Source: an uncultured SAR116 cluster alpha proteobacterium (GTDB lineage: Bacteria > Pseudomonadota > Alphaproteobacteria > Puniceispirillales > Marisalimonadaceae). From it: 50,050 bases of DNA. The stretch covers positions 17,501 through 67,550 of the forward strand of contig CACMOJ010000008.1 of the NCBI GenBank assembly GCA_902615325.1, in the 5' to 3' direction. Position 1 is the first letter of the stretch. Each line of letters starts with the position of its first letter. The position numbers were made by a program, and so were the translations under genes. Of this stretch, positions 24,930-34,280 are shown piece after piece. The notes beneath the pieces are model-generated. The model was not told the DNA's origin, did not search any database, and worked only from the letters and a program-made list of their open reading frames with translations.

Positions 24930-25763
24930 ATGTCTGATAAAAGAATAAATATGAGCCTTGATAATATTCTATTATTTACAGATCTTGACGGTACCTTATT
25001 AAATAAAAAAACTTTTGAATATAAAGCTGCCTTAGATCTCATCAAAAATTGTATAAGTAAAGGTATTAACATCATTCCTAATAGTAGTAAAACAGATTTA
25101 GAGCTTGACGAAATATGTGAAAAATTAGAGATACCGAAAGTTTATATTAGCGAAAACGGATCTTGTATATATGGCTTAAATTTTTTAAGTGATAAATTAA
25201 ATGAAAAGATATGTCTTAGTAGATATAAAGAAACAATATTTAAAAACTTTTCAGATAACATAAATTTCAAGCTTCAAAAAAAGTGCTTAATTCTTGAAAA
25301 TGAAACTTTACAAAATCAAATTGAGGTTTTGGGTTTGCCTAAAAATAAAATATCTAAAGCTATGAATAGAAAATTTTCAATGCCATTTATTTTTTTAGGT
25401 AATAAAGAAGAAGAAGTAGAATTAAAAAATAGCGTAAAAACTCATGGACTGAGCATCCAATTCGGTGGAAGAGTTCTTAGTTTAGGTGATAAGGTATCAA
25501 AAGGTAATGCAATGACGAGATTCATCTCATTATTGTCAAATGAAACTAAAAAAAATTATGTTTCAATTTGTGTAGGTGATAATGAAAATGATTTTGATAT
25601 GTTAGATAAATGCGATTATCCATGTTTAGTAAAAAATGGTCCTCTTAAAAAGATAAATTTTAAAAATCAATGTGTGGTTTCAAAAAAAGAAGCTCCTGAT
25701 GGTTGGGTTGAAGTTGTTAATAAAACCTTAAATATTATAAAAAAGTTAGAAGTAAATGAGTGA
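24930..25763 (+). CDS. HAD phosphatase, glucosyl/mannosyl-3-phosphoglycerate phosphatase type
   Basis: The 277-residue enzyme is a HAD-superfamily IIB phosphatase of the MpgP/GpgP group: nucleophile motif FTDLDGTLL (D18, D20), the SSK motif in IPNSSKT, a cap domain (about 90-190), and GDNENDFDML as the metal motif. It should remove phosphate from glucosyl-3-phosphoglycerate made by the next gene, giving glucosylglycerate, a compatible solute. The gene overlaps that glycosyltransferase by 8 bp. An internal ATG at 24951 is an alternative start. The choice of glucosyl over mannosyl rests on the neighbours. Confidence 0.82.
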   Translation: MSDKRINMSLDNILLFTDLDGTLLNKKTFEYKAALDLIKNCISKGINIIPNSSKTDLELDEICEKLEIPKVYISENGSCIYGLNFLSDKLNEKICLSRYKETIFKNFSDNINFKLQKKCLILENETLQNQIEVLGLPKNKISKAMNRKFSMPFIFLGNKEEEVELKNSVKTHGLSIQFGGRVLSLGDKVSKGNAMTRFISLLSNETKKNYVSICVGDNENDFDMLDKCDYPCLVKNGPLKKINFKNQCVVSKKEAPDGWVEVVNKTLNIIKKLEVNE

Positions 25764-26979
25764 ATTTTCTCAAAATGGTGTAGTTGCAACTTTGCATGAT
25801 TTTTCTAACAGAGATTTGAAAGATTTGGAACGCGATTTAAAAAAATTCTCTAAGGATAGAAAAATGGAACTTATTCTTCCTTGTCTCTATTCTGAATTAG
25901 AAGGTAATGCATTACCAAATATAGTTAGTGAAATTAGCAAAACGAATTATTTAAATCATATAATCATAGGGTTAGACAGGGCTAATGAAGAGCAAGCAAA
26001 GAAAGCTTGGAACTTTTTTAAGAAATTAAATTGTCCATTCACTATTTTATGGAATGATGGTCCTAATCTTCTAAAATTAGATAAAGAGCTAAAAAATTAT
26101 AATTTAGCTCCTCAGGAGCTAGGTAAAGGACGAAATGTTTGGTATTGTTTGGGTATGGCTATTGCTAGAGGTGAGGCGAGGTCCATAGCTTTTCATGATT
26201 GTGATATATTAACATTTGATAGAAGGTTATTAGCTAAACTTTTTTATCCAGTTGTAAATCCACTATTTAATTTTGAATTCTGTAAAGGTTATTATCCAAG
26301 AGTTGCAGAAGGCAAAATGAACGGTAGAGTTTCAAGATTATTAGTTACACCACTTCTCACGGCAATGGAAAAAACTGTTGGTCACAACGATTATCTTGAT
26401 TATATGAAAGCATTTAAATATCCACTGGCTGGAGAGTTTTCTTTTAGGAGAAACTTAATGGCTGATATGAGAATTCCATGTGATTGGGGAATAGAGATTG
26501 GGATTTTATCCGAGATGTACAGGAATCAAGCATCAAATAGGATATGTCAAGTTGATTTAGCTGATACATATGATCATAAACATCAAGATTTATCTATTGA
26601 TGACCAAACTAAAGGTTTATCTAAAATGTCCATTGATATTATTAAAACTTTAATAAAAAAATTAGCTACTCAAGGTAACTCTTTTAGTCTTGAAACATTT
26701 CGTTCAATAAAAGCAACATATTATAGAACTGCATTAGACATGATTGATATTTACAGAAGTGATGCTTTAATGAATGGTCTCAAATATGACTCTCATATGG
26801 AAGAAAAAGCTGTTGAATTGTTTGCTTTAAATATCATGAAAGCTGGGGAAAGTTTTTTTGAAAACCCAATGGATACTCCATTTATACCAACTTGGAGCAG
26901 AGTTAACAGTGCAATTCCAAACTTTATGAATAGGTTGAAGCAAAAAGTTGAGTTAGATAATGAAAAATACAAATCTTAA
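25756..26979 (+). CDS. Glucosyl-3-phosphoglycerate synthase-like glycosyltransferase
   Basis: The 407-residue protein resembles GT81 GpgS enzymes: an ELILPCLYSE segment, GKGRN (123-127) where the family has its PGKG-type nucleotide loop, a DCD metal motif (148-150) in AFHDCDIL, and FKYPLAGEFSFRRNL followed by WGIEIGILSEM. GpgS joins glucose from an NDP-sugar to 3-phosphoglycerate. It overlaps the phosphatase upstream by 8 bp and the GH13 phosphorylase downstream by 20 bp, so the three are translationally coupled. Confidence 0.85.
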   Translation: MSEFSQNGVVATLHDFSNRDLKDLERDLKKFSKDRKMELILPCLYSELEGNALPNIVSEISKTNYLNHIIIGLDRANEEQAKKAWNFFKKLNCPFTILWNDGPNLLKLDKELKNYNLAPQELGKGRNVWYCLGMAIARGEARSIAFHDCDILTFDRRLLAKLFYPVVNPLFNFEFCKGYYPRVAEGKMNGRVSRLLVTPLLTAMEKTVGHNDYLDYMKAFKYPLAGEFSFRRNLMADMRIPCDWGIEIGILSEMYRNQASNRICQVDLADTYDHKHQDLSIDDQTKGLSKMSIDIIKTLIKKLATQGNSFSLETFRSIKATYYRTALDMIDIYRSDALMNGLKYDSHMEEKAVELFALNIMKAGESFFENPMDTPFIPTWSRVNSAIPNFMNRLKQKVELDNEKYKS

Positions 26980-28714
26980 TATAAAAAACATTGACCATTT
27001 AATTTATAAAAAATTATTATTTATCTACAGAAATGAGAAAACAAGATTTAATATTAAGTATTATTCAGATTTAATACTAGAATTAATAAAAACATTTCAA
27101 AAAGATTATAAATTCAAAAACAAAATTATTTCTGAAAAAACTCTTTTATTAATCTCTTATGGAGATAACCTAAAAAATAAAAACGAAGTACCTTTAAAAA
27201 CTTTAAAAAATTTTTTTGAAAAACATCTTAAAAACTTTTTTGAAATATTGCATGTATTGCCATTTTATCCATCTAGTAGTGATGGAGGGTTTTCAGTAAC
27301 TGATCACAAAAATGTAAGTAAGAATTTAGGAACATGGAGTGATATACGTTTATTGTCAAATCATGCGTCAATAATGGCAGACTTGATTTTGAACCATTCT
27401 TCAATAAAAGGCTTATGGTTTAATTCATTCATCAAAGAAAAAGAAGATTATAAAAACTTTTTTTTTACAATCGGTGATAATTTTGATTTTTCAAAAGTGA
27501 TAAGACCAAGAGACCATAATTTAATTCAAATATATAATTATAAAAAAAAGAAAAAGAATTTATGGTGTACATTTAGTCACGATCAAATTGATTTAAATTT
27601 CAAAGACCCTGTTGTGTTAATTGAGTTTATTGAAATAATTCTTTTGCTTCTAAGTAAGGGGATTACAACTTTTAGGCTAGATGCAGTAGCATTCATCTGG
27701 AAAAAACATGGTACATCTTGTGTTAATTTGCCAGAAACACATGAGATTGTTAAATTATTAAGATTAATTGTAAATTTCATAAATCCTTATGCATTAATTG
27801 TTACAGAAACAAATTTACCTAGAAAAGAAAATTTAAGTTATTTTGGGAATGATGATGAAGCAAATTGGATTTATAACTTCCCCTTGCCTCCGTTGATTTT
27901 ATATACTTTTTTATTTGAGGATAGTTCTAAAATATCAGGTTGGAGTAAAAGTATGCCACCTGCACAAATTAATAATGCTTATCTGAATTTTATTGCATCT
28001 CATGATGGGATCGGAATGAGGCCAGCTGAAGGTATTTTAGACAATATTATTTTAGATAAACTTTTTAAAAGAGTAGAAAAAAATGGCGGAAAATTCTCCT
28101 TTAGAAAAGTTGAAACTAAAAACAAAGTATATGAAGTTAATATCACTTTGTTCGACGCATTAAAACGAACAGATTTTGATAAAGATGGAAATTTTGCAGT
28201 TGAAAGATATATTGCTGCACATTCAATCTTACTTGCTTTAGAGGGTGTTCCTGCCATTTATTTTAATTCACTATTTGGAACTTCTAATGATCAAAACGCA
28301 TTCATAAAAACAGGAATTAAAAGGAATATAAATCGTTTCAAGTGGGATTTTAGTGATCTAAGTAAAAAATTAAAAAATAAAAACTCTTTAGAAAATATTA
28401 TATATTCAAAAATACTAAAAATTATATCTCTGAGGCAGAAACAAATTGCCTTTCATCCAAATGCAACACAATATACTCTAACTCTTGGGAATAAATTATT
28501 TGGTGTTTGGAGACAGAGTATTGATAGAAGCCAAAATATTTTTGCTATAACGAATATATCTTCAGTTGTAAGAGAGTTAAAATTAAGTAAAATAAACTTG
28601 TTTGAAAATCAATTATGGTTTGATCTTTTAAAGCCTGACGAAAGTTTGAATAATTTAAAAATATTAAAATTAAAGCCTTTTCAAACAGTTTGGATTTCTA
28701 ACAAAAAAGATTAA
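26960..28714 (+). CDS. GH13_18 sugar phosphorylase, probably glucosylglycerate phosphorylase
   Basis: The 584-residue protein has a sucrose-phosphorylase-type GH13 barrel: DLILNHSS (141-148), nucleophile D241 in TFRLDAV, acid/base E283 in VTETN and transition-state D349 in IASHDG. Subfamily 18 includes sucrose, glucosylglycerol and glucosylglycerate (YcjM-type) phosphorylases. Directly downstream of and overlapping glucosylglycerate synthesis genes, it most likely releases glucose-1-phosphate and glycerate from the stored solute (inference). The N-terminal 60 residues are lysine-rich and poorly conserved in pattern. Confidence 0.85.
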   Translation: MKNTNLNIKNIDHLIYKKLLFIYRNEKTRFNIKYYSDLILELIKTFQKDYKFKNKIISEKTLLLISYGDNLKNKNEVPLKTLKNFFEKHLKNFFEILHVLPFYPSSSDGGFSVTDHKNVSKNLGTWSDIRLLSNHASIMADLILNHSSIKGLWFNSFIKEKEDYKNFFFTIGDNFDFSKVIRPRDHNLIQIYNYKKKKKNLWCTFSHDQIDLNFKDPVVLIEFIEIILLLLSKGITTFRLDAVAFIWKKHGTSCVNLPETHEIVKLLRLIVNFINPYALIVTETNLPRKENLSYFGNDDEANWIYNFPLPPLILYTFLFEDSSKISGWSKSMPPAQINNAYLNFIASHDGIGMRPAEGILDNIILDKLFKRVEKNGGKFSFRKVETKNKVYEVNITLFDALKRTDFDKDGNFAVERYIAAHSILLALEGVPAIYFNSLFGTSNDQNAFIKTGIKRNINRFKWDFSDLSKKLKNKNSLENIIYSKILKIISLRQKQIAFHPNATQYTLTLGNKLFGVWRQSIDRSQNIFAITNISSVVRELKLSKINLFENQLWFDLLKPDESLNNLKILKLKPFQTVWISNKKD

Positions 28715-28752
28715 CATATCTTTTAAAATTATTTAACTAATGGAGATTTAAT

Positions 28753-29301
28753 ATGGCTAGAGTCAAAGACATACAAATTGACGAAGTTTCAAAAGAAATA
28801 CGTCCTATATATAAAAAATTTATTGAAAATTATGGACCATTTTCTAATCAAGCAAAAGTTTTTGCTCATAGACCAATTATATTTAAACACATGATGAGTA
28901 TGTTGATGGAAATGGCTGATAAGCCAATTATAGACAAAAGATATTTAGAAATTGCAATTGTGTCTGTTTCTGCTGTTAACAAATGTGATTATTGTGTGGC
29001 ACATCATGCACCAAACTTGATATCTGAGGGATTATCAAATGTTACGGTTGATAATATATTGGAAGCAGATTGTCCTGGTTTAGAACCATTAGATATTTTA
29101 GTACGTGACTATGCTGTTCAGATCACAAAAGATCATAATAAAATTCAAGATAAAGTATTTGAAAAACTTAGAGAATACTTTTCTGAGGAGCAAATGGTTG
29201 AATTAACATTTCGTATAACTTTGTGTACTTTTTTTAATAAATTTAATGATGTTATGCAGTTAGAAATGGAAGATAGTCAATTATTATATTTAAAAAAGTA
29301 A
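28753..29301 (+). CDS. AhpD/carboxymuconolactone decarboxylase family protein
   Basis: The 182-residue all-helical protein has the AhpD-type redox motif C78-D-Y-C81-V-A-H-H85 (NKCDYCVAHH). It is longer than a minimal CMD domain and resembles stand-alone peroxidase-related proteins. It probably reduces peroxides or acts as a thiol reductase. It lies 38 bp after the phosphorylase with its own GGAG ribosome site, so it may share the transcript, but no functional link to glucosylglycerate is evident. Confidence 0.85.
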   Translation: MARVKDIQIDEVSKEIRPIYKKFIENYGPFSNQAKVFAHRPIIFKHMMSMLMEMADKPIIDKRYLEIAIVSVSAVNKCDYCVAHHAPNLISEGLSNVTVDNILEADCPGLEPLDILVRDYAVQITKDHNKIQDKVFEKLREYFSEEQMVELTFRITLCTFFNKFNDVMQLEMEDSQLLYLKK

Positions 29302-29379
29302 ATAATGATTATAGTAATTTTTTTTTAATTTAAAATTTATAAAATTGCAAATGAAGTAAAAAAAAACTATAGTTAATTT

Positions 29380-29535
29380 ATGTGTATAGGTTCAACTAGT
29401 ATTTTGTCATCTTTTTTATTAGCTTTATTAGCATGTATTAGTTATTTCAATTATAACAAGATAGAAAAGTTTTTTAAAAACGTTATATATTTCAAATCAA
29501 GAAAATCTGACAAAAATGAAAAAACTTTCAGTTGA
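29380..29535 (+). CDS. Small membrane protein candidate (51 aa)
   Basis: An ATG frame in the gap 29302-29675 encodes 51 residues with one membrane helix (about 5-24, TSILSSFLLALLACISYF) and a basic tail. It overlaps the start of the next small frame by 20 bp. I do not recognise it and no clear ribosome site is visible. Confidence 0.35.
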   Translation: MCIGSTSILSSFLLALLACISYFNYNKIEKFFKNVIYFKSRKSDKNEKTFS

Positions 29536-29674
29536 AGATTTTGTCAAAACATCTTGTGGAATAGATCAATATAATTTATTAAAAAAAAATAAATCTATGT
29601 TTGGAAAATTGCGATTATCTTGGTTTCTATTTTTTGCAACAATTAGAGATTTATTTTTATCAAAAAAAAAATAA
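29516..29674 (+). CDS. Small basic protein candidate (52 aa)
   Basis: An ATG frame encodes 52 residues beginning MKKLSVEDFVKTSCGIDQYN and ending FATIRDLFLSKKK, with a hydrophobic helix near residues 36-46. Its stop comes one base before the convergent TypA stop. It overlaps the preceding small frame in another register, which is a common layout of real genes in compact genomes. No family is recognised. Confidence 0.4.
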   Translation: MKKLSVEDFVKTSCGIDQYNLLKKNKSMFGKLRLSWFLFFATIRDLFLSKKK

Positions 29675-29675
29675 T

Positions 29676-31502
29676 CTAATTTTTTGATCTTTGATCTTTT
29701 TTTCTTTCGTGTTCTTTTAAATATCTTTTTCTAAGTCTTATTTCTTTTGGTGTAACCTCAATTAATTCATCTTCATTTATCATCTCAATTGCCTTTTCTA
29801 ATGTAATCTTAGTTTCTGGTGTTAAAACTATTGCTTCATCAGCTCCACTTGAACGAAAATTAGTTAATTGTTTTGTTTTAAGTGGGTTAACAGTTAAATC
29901 ATTTTCTCTTGAATTAAAACCAATTATCATTCCTTCATATACTTCAATGTTACTAGGAATAATTAATTTCCCTCGTTCTTGTAAGTTGAATAAAGCGTAT
30001 GGTACAGCTTTTCCCTGACTCATAGAAATAAGAGCTCCATTTTTTCTATTTCTGTTAATGTTGATGACACAAGATTTATATTCTTTAAAGGTATGATTAA
30101 TTATACCAGTTCCAGAAGTGAGGGTTAAAAATTCTGACCTAAAACCAATTAATCCACGAGTTGGAATTTCATAATTTAATCTTAACTTATTATTTTCAAA
30201 AGGAGTTAAGTTTATAAGTTGAGCTTTTCTTTCTCCAAGTTTTTCAATAACAACACCCTGGTATTGTTCTTCAATATCCAAAATTAAGTCTTCAAAAGGC
30301 TCACATTTTTGCCCATTAATAGTTTTGTAAATTACATCAGGTGAAGACACGCCAATTTCAAAACCTTCTCTTCTCATGTTTTCAATTAAAATAGATAAAT
30401 GCAATTCTCCTCTTCCTGAAACTTTAAACTTATCTGCGCTTTCTGTACTTTCTACTTTTAAGGCTACATTAGTCTTTATTTCTTTATCTAATCTATCTTT
30501 GATTACTCTGCTTGTTACAAACTTTCCATCATTACCTGCGAATGGGCTATCATTTACTTGAAATATCATTGAAAGAGTTGGTTCATCAATTTTTAAATTA
30601 GGCATTTTTTCCAAATGTTCTGGATCGCAAATGGTATCTGATATTTTTAAATCATCCAAACCACTTAATGCCACTATATCCCCACAAAAAGCCTCATCTA
30701 CTTCTTTTTGATGTAAGCCCTGAAAAATCATTATTTTAGAGACTTTGTCCTGTTTTACCTTTCCGTCCTTACCAATTATGCTGACTGTTTGATTTTTTTT
30801 AATTAAACCTTTTTTTACTTTTCCTATACCAATAATGCCCAAAAAATTTGAATAATCTAATGCAGTTATTTGCATTTGTAGAGGTTCATTTGATTTATCA
30901 TCTGGAGATTCTACATTATCAATTATCATTGAGAATAAATCATTTAAGTTATCTGTTTTTTTGTTATGTTCTTTCGATGCCCAACCATTCAAAGCTGAAG
31001 CATAAATTATTGGAAAGTCTAATTGATTCTCATCTGCATTTAACTCTACAAACAAATCAAATGTTTTATCTAATACCCAATCAGGCCTAGCACCATCTCT
31101 ATCTATTTTATTAATGACTACTATTGGTTTTAAGGAGCTTTCAAGAGCTTTTTTTAAAACAAATGTCGTTTGTGGCATTGGGCCTTCCACAGCATCAACA
31201 AGTAAAAGGACAGAGTCTGCCATTGAGAGAATTCTTTCAACCTCTCCTCCAAAGTCTGCATGGCCCGGTGTATCGATAATATTTATTCTAAATTCATTCC
31301 AGATTATACCTGTATTTTTAGATAAAATTGTAATGCCTCTTTCTTTTTCAAGATCATTAGAATCTAAAACTCTTTCTTTTAGTTCCTCATGTTCTTTAAA
31401 GGTACCAGATTGTTGAAGCATTTTATCAACTAAAGTTGTTTTGCCATGATCTACATGTGCAATAATAGCTATATTTTTTATTTTATTAGTTTCAAATTTC
31501 AT
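29676..31502 (-). CDS. typA: Ribosome-associated GTPase TypA/BipA
   Basis: TypA is an EF-G-like translational GTPase that helps ribosome assembly and stress adaptation. The 608-residue protein has G1 AHVDHGKTT (15-23), the RGIT switch I motif, G3 DTPGHADFGGEVER, G4 NKIDRDGARP, domain II, EF-G-like domains III and V, and the TypA-specific C-terminus (NFRSSGADEAI and a basic tail). The length is normal. Its start codon is only 13 bp from the ATG of the divergent gene at 31516. Confidence 0.96.
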   Translation of the reverse strand: MKFETNKIKNIAIIAHVDHGKTTLVDKMLQQSGTFKEHEELKERVLDSNDLEKERGITILSKNTGIIWNEFRINIIDTPGHADFGGEVERILSMADSVLLLVDAVEGPMPQTTFVLKKALESSLKPIVVINKIDRDGARPDWVLDKTFDLFVELNADENQLDFPIIYASALNGWASKEHNKKTDNLNDLFSMIIDNVESPDDKSNEPLQMQITALDYSNFLGIIGIGKVKKGLIKKNQTVSIIGKDGKVKQDKVSKIMIFQGLHQKEVDEAFCGDIVALSGLDDLKISDTICDPEHLEKMPNLKIDEPTLSMIFQVNDSPFAGNDGKFVTSRVIKDRLDKEIKTNVALKVESTESADKFKVSGRGELHLSILIENMRREGFEIGVSSPDVIYKTINGQKCEPFEDLILDIEEQYQGVVIEKLGERKAQLINLTPFENNKLRLNYEIPTRGLIGFRSEFLTLTSGTGIINHTFKEYKSCVININRNRKNGALISMSQGKAVPYALFNLQERGKLIIPSNIEVYEGMIIGFNSRENDLTVNPLKTKQLTNFRSSGADEAIVLTPETKITLEKAIEMINEDELIEVTPKEIRLRKRYLKEHERKKDQRSKN

Positions 31503-31515
31503 ATATTTTTATGTT

Positions 31516-32133
31516 ATGTCTGGGTTGTTAGGTATTTGGAATAATGCTAATCAAAAGTTTTTGCATGATTATGAAGATTGGTATAATAATGAGCACCTTT
31601 TTGAAAGATTAAGTGTTTCAAATATCAATGTTGCACGAAGATTTCAAGGTTTAAAATCTAATTATAATTATTTTACAAGTTATGAGGCTAAAACATGCAA
31701 AACTTTTTTTTCTGAGGAGTATTTAAAGAAATTAAACAAACCTACAAAGAAAACAAAGTTTGTTATGGAATTTGTTTTTCAAGACATGTCTAGAACTGTT
31801 TTTAAGAAAACAATTCTTAAAGGGAGTATAAGGGGAGCATTTTGTTTAATTATTGCTATAAGAGATAAAATTGAAGTTGAAAATTTAATTAATTTTCAAA
31901 AAAACATTAAAAATATTAATCAAGTATATTCCGAAATTTGGGAATCTAAAGAAATTAAAGATTTTCAAATATCTAAAGAAGAAAGCTTGAGAGGTAAGGA
32001 CAAAAAGTTTTCTAATTGTTTATATTTAGAATTCACTAATGGAAATGATGCAGTATTTTTAATGGACGATGCAAAAAGTATTTTTAGTGAAGCAGAAATA
32101 GGTGCTTATCAATTGATATCAACTTTAAGTTAA
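31516..32133 (+). CDS. EthD-like dimeric alpha/beta-barrel protein
   Basis: The 205-residue protein starts with YEDWYNNEHLFERLSV and NVARRFQGLKSNYNYFTSYEA. This is the D-W-Y-N-x-E-H...RR pattern of EthD/DUF4286-like ferredoxin-fold proteins that handle small aromatic or organic compounds. A second, weaker repeat of the same fold appears at 100-200 (FCLIIAIRD ... CLYLEFTNGNDAVFLMDD), so it is probably a tandem barrel. The substrate is unknown. It is divergent from typA with a 13-bp gap. Confidence 0.65.
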   Translation: MSGLLGIWNNANQKFLHDYEDWYNNEHLFERLSVSNINVARRFQGLKSNYNYFTSYEAKTCKTFFSEEYLKKLNKPTKKTKFVMEFVFQDMSRTVFKKTILKGSIRGAFCLIIAIRDKIEVENLINFQKNIKNINQVYSEIWESKEIKDFQISKEESLRGKDKKFSNCLYLEFTNGNDAVFLMDDAKSIFSEAEIGAYQLISTLS

Positions 32134-32216
32134 CTTAATTATTAAGATCTTTAATTTTTTAAAGTCAAATTGATTAAATCCATATCATAATTTTACTTAA
32201 CTGTTATAAGAATAAA

Positions 32217-33107
32217 ATGAAAAATTATACCAATACTGGAGTATCACTTATGATATTGACTACTTTTCTTTTTTCTTGCATGGATGGGGTGTCAAAATAT
32301 TTAGCAGAAAATAATAACGTAATTTCTTTGGTTGCCTTTAGGTATTGGTTCATTTTAGTTTTTATATTTTCATATTGGATTTTTTCAAAAAAAAGATTTT
32401 ATGAAATTGCCTATACAAAACAACCATTTTTACAATTTGCTCGTGGATTGATTTTGTCACTTAACAATTGTATTGTTGTTTATACTTTTGCACTTATAGG
32501 TCTTGTTGAAACACATGCAGTAATAGCGTGTTATCCGCTTATTGTTGCTGGTCTTTCAGTACCATTTTTAGGAGAAAAATTTGGTTGGAGGCGTTGGAGT
32601 GCAATAGCTTTTGGTTTTGTTGGAGTACTAATTATATTAAGACCAGGGTTTAACATTTTTTCAATAGGTTCAATTTTTGCGTTTATAGGTGCGTCCATGT
32701 TTGCATTTTATTTGATATTAACTAAGTATGCTTCAAGACAAGATAGTGCCATCACAAGTTTTTTTTGGACAGGTCTTGGCGGAAGTATAACTATGCTATT
32801 TATGATTGTTTTTTTTGGAGATATTATTTCAAAAGATTTCTATGTCTTAGTTTTTATTATGTGTACCTTAAGTGCAATATCTCACTTTTTAATGGTTAAA
32901 ATATTAGAATTAGTTGAAGCATCTTTAATACAACCATACTCATATCTTCAACTAGTGTTTTCTGCGATTATTGGAGTTTTTATATTTTCTGAAAGATTAG
33001 ATATCTTTATTTTACTTGGTGTTATGATTGTTGTATCTTCAGGTTTATATACTTTTTGGAGAGAAAAAGTTGTTAAAAATTTCAATGAAAAATCAAATTT
33101 GAATTAA
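32217..33107 (+). CDS. EamA/DMT-family transporter
   Basis: The 296-residue protein has ten predicted membrane helices in two EamA repeats (FSCMDGVSKYLAENN in helix 1, the SLNNCIVVYTFALIGLVETHAV region, and PYSYLQLVFSAIIGVFIFSERLD near the end). DMT transporters of this type export amino acids or other metabolites; the substrate is not predictable. It stands as a single gene before a tiny membrane frame and the Tas reductase. Confidence 0.88.
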   Translation: MKNYTNTGVSLMILTTFLFSCMDGVSKYLAENNNVISLVAFRYWFILVFIFSYWIFSKKRFYEIAYTKQPFLQFARGLILSLNNCIVVYTFALIGLVETHAVIACYPLIVAGLSVPFLGEKFGWRRWSAIAFGFVGVLIILRPGFNIFSIGSIFAFIGASMFAFYLILTKYASRQDSAITSFFWTGLGGSITMLFMIVFFGDIISKDFYVLVFIMCTLSAISHFLMVKILELVEASLIQPYSYLQLVFSAIIGVFIFSERLDIFILLGVMIVVSSGLYTFWREKVVKNFNEKSNLN

Positions 33108-33112
33108 TTGAT

Positions 33113-33205
33113 ATGGAAGAATATTTGAAATATTTGTATTTAATCATAGGGATTCTATGCATTTATTTATACAGAGTATTAAAGAGAAAATTTTATAAGA
33201 AATAA
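33113..33205 (+). CDS. Very small membrane protein candidate (30 aa)
   Basis: A 30-residue ATG frame fills the gap between the EamA and aldo/keto reductase genes. It encodes MEEYLKYLYLIIGILCIYLY followed by a basic tail, that is one membrane helix with the positive-inside side at the C-terminus. No family is recognised, and it could be chance in this AT-rich sequence. Confidence 0.35.
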   Translation: MEEYLKYLYLIIGILCIYLYRVLKRKFYKK

Positions 33206-33229
33206 TAATGATTTTAATAAGAGTAAAAC

Positions 33230-34276
33230 ATGAAATATAACTTTTTAGGTAAAAGTGATTTAAAAGTCTCAAATTATTGCTTAGGAACAATGACATATGG
33301 AGAGCAAACTGGTGAGATGGATGCTCATTTGCAAATGGATAAAGCTTATGATTCAGGAATAAATTTTTTTGATACAGCAGAAATGTATTCAACCTGTCCA
33401 CGCCTTGCAGAGACTGCAGGTAAAACTGAACAAATTATTGGGACTTGGATTAAAAAGAATCCAACCTTAAGAAATAAGTTAATATTAGCCACTAAAATTA
33501 TTGGTAATGGAGATACATTCATTAGAGATGGAGGTCCAATAAATAGGAAAAGTTTAAAAATTGCATTAGAGACTAGTTTAAAAAGACTTCAGACCGATTA
33601 TATCGATCTCTATCAACTTCATTGGCCTAATCGAGGTTCTTATCACTTTCGAAAAAATTGGAATTATAACCCGTCTGATAGTAATAAAGATGAAGTTGAA
33701 AATGATATCTTAGAGATTGTAGAAACACTGCATGATTTTAAATCAGAGGGTAAGATTAGAGCTTTTGGCCTTTCAAATGAAACATGTTGGGGAGTAACAA
33801 AATATGTTAATGCAGTAAAAAAATTCAATAATTTTCCAGTTGCTTCAATTCAAAATGAATACAGTTTATTATGCAGGTTATATGATACTGATATGAATGA
33901 AATGTCTTATTATGAAAATATACCTTTGTTGGCTTATTCTCCATTAGCTGGAGGTCTGTTAACTGGTAAGTATCTAAATGAGGAAATGCCAACTGATTCA
34001 AGAATAACAAGAGTTTCAACAATTGGAGATAGAGTTAACATAAATGCTATGAAAGCTGTTCAAGAGTATATAAAAATTTCAAAAAAGTTTGATATTCATC
34101 CAGTACATTTGGCTTTGGCTTTTTGTACAAAAAGACCTTTTATGGGGTCTGTTATATTTGGCGCAACAACAGATGAACAATTAGATGTTGTAATAAAGGG
34201 CTTGGATGTTGATTTAAGTGATGAAGTCATGGAAGAAATAAGTTTAGTTTATAAAAACTACGCATTAACTTTTTAG
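33230..34276 (+). CDS. tas: NADPH-dependent aldo/keto reductase, Tas type
   Basis: The 348-residue TIM-barrel enzyme reduces aldehydes or ketones with NADPH. It opens with CLGTMTYGEQTGEMDAHLQM and GINFFDTAEMY (catalytic D and Y). It contains the catalytic lysine in ATKI, YIDLYQLHWPNR with the catalytic H, and a C-terminal GSVIFGATTDEQL NADPH-phosphate loop. These features and the length match the Tas subgroup. It is convergent with endonuclease III (4 bp between stops). Confidence 0.9.
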   Translation: MKYNFLGKSDLKVSNYCLGTMTYGEQTGEMDAHLQMDKAYDSGINFFDTAEMYSTCPRLAETAGKTEQIIGTWIKKNPTLRNKLILATKIIGNGDTFIRDGGPINRKSLKIALETSLKRLQTDYIDLYQLHWPNRGSYHFRKNWNYNPSDSNKDEVENDILEIVETLHDFKSEGKIRAFGLSNETCWGVTKYVNAVKKFNNFPVASIQNEYSLLCRLYDTDMNEMSYYENIPLLAYSPLAGGLLTGKYLNEEMPTDSRITRVSTIGDRVNINAMKAVQEYIKISKKFDIHPVHLALAFCTKRPFMGSVIFGATTDEQLDVVIKGLDVDLSDEVMEEISLVYKNYALTF

Positions 34277-34280
34277 CAAT

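Noticed and set aside
31114-31416. A 100-codon plus-strand frame opposite the GTPase domain of typA.
   Set aside because: It mirrors conserved typA codons; a shadow of a strongly conserved gene.
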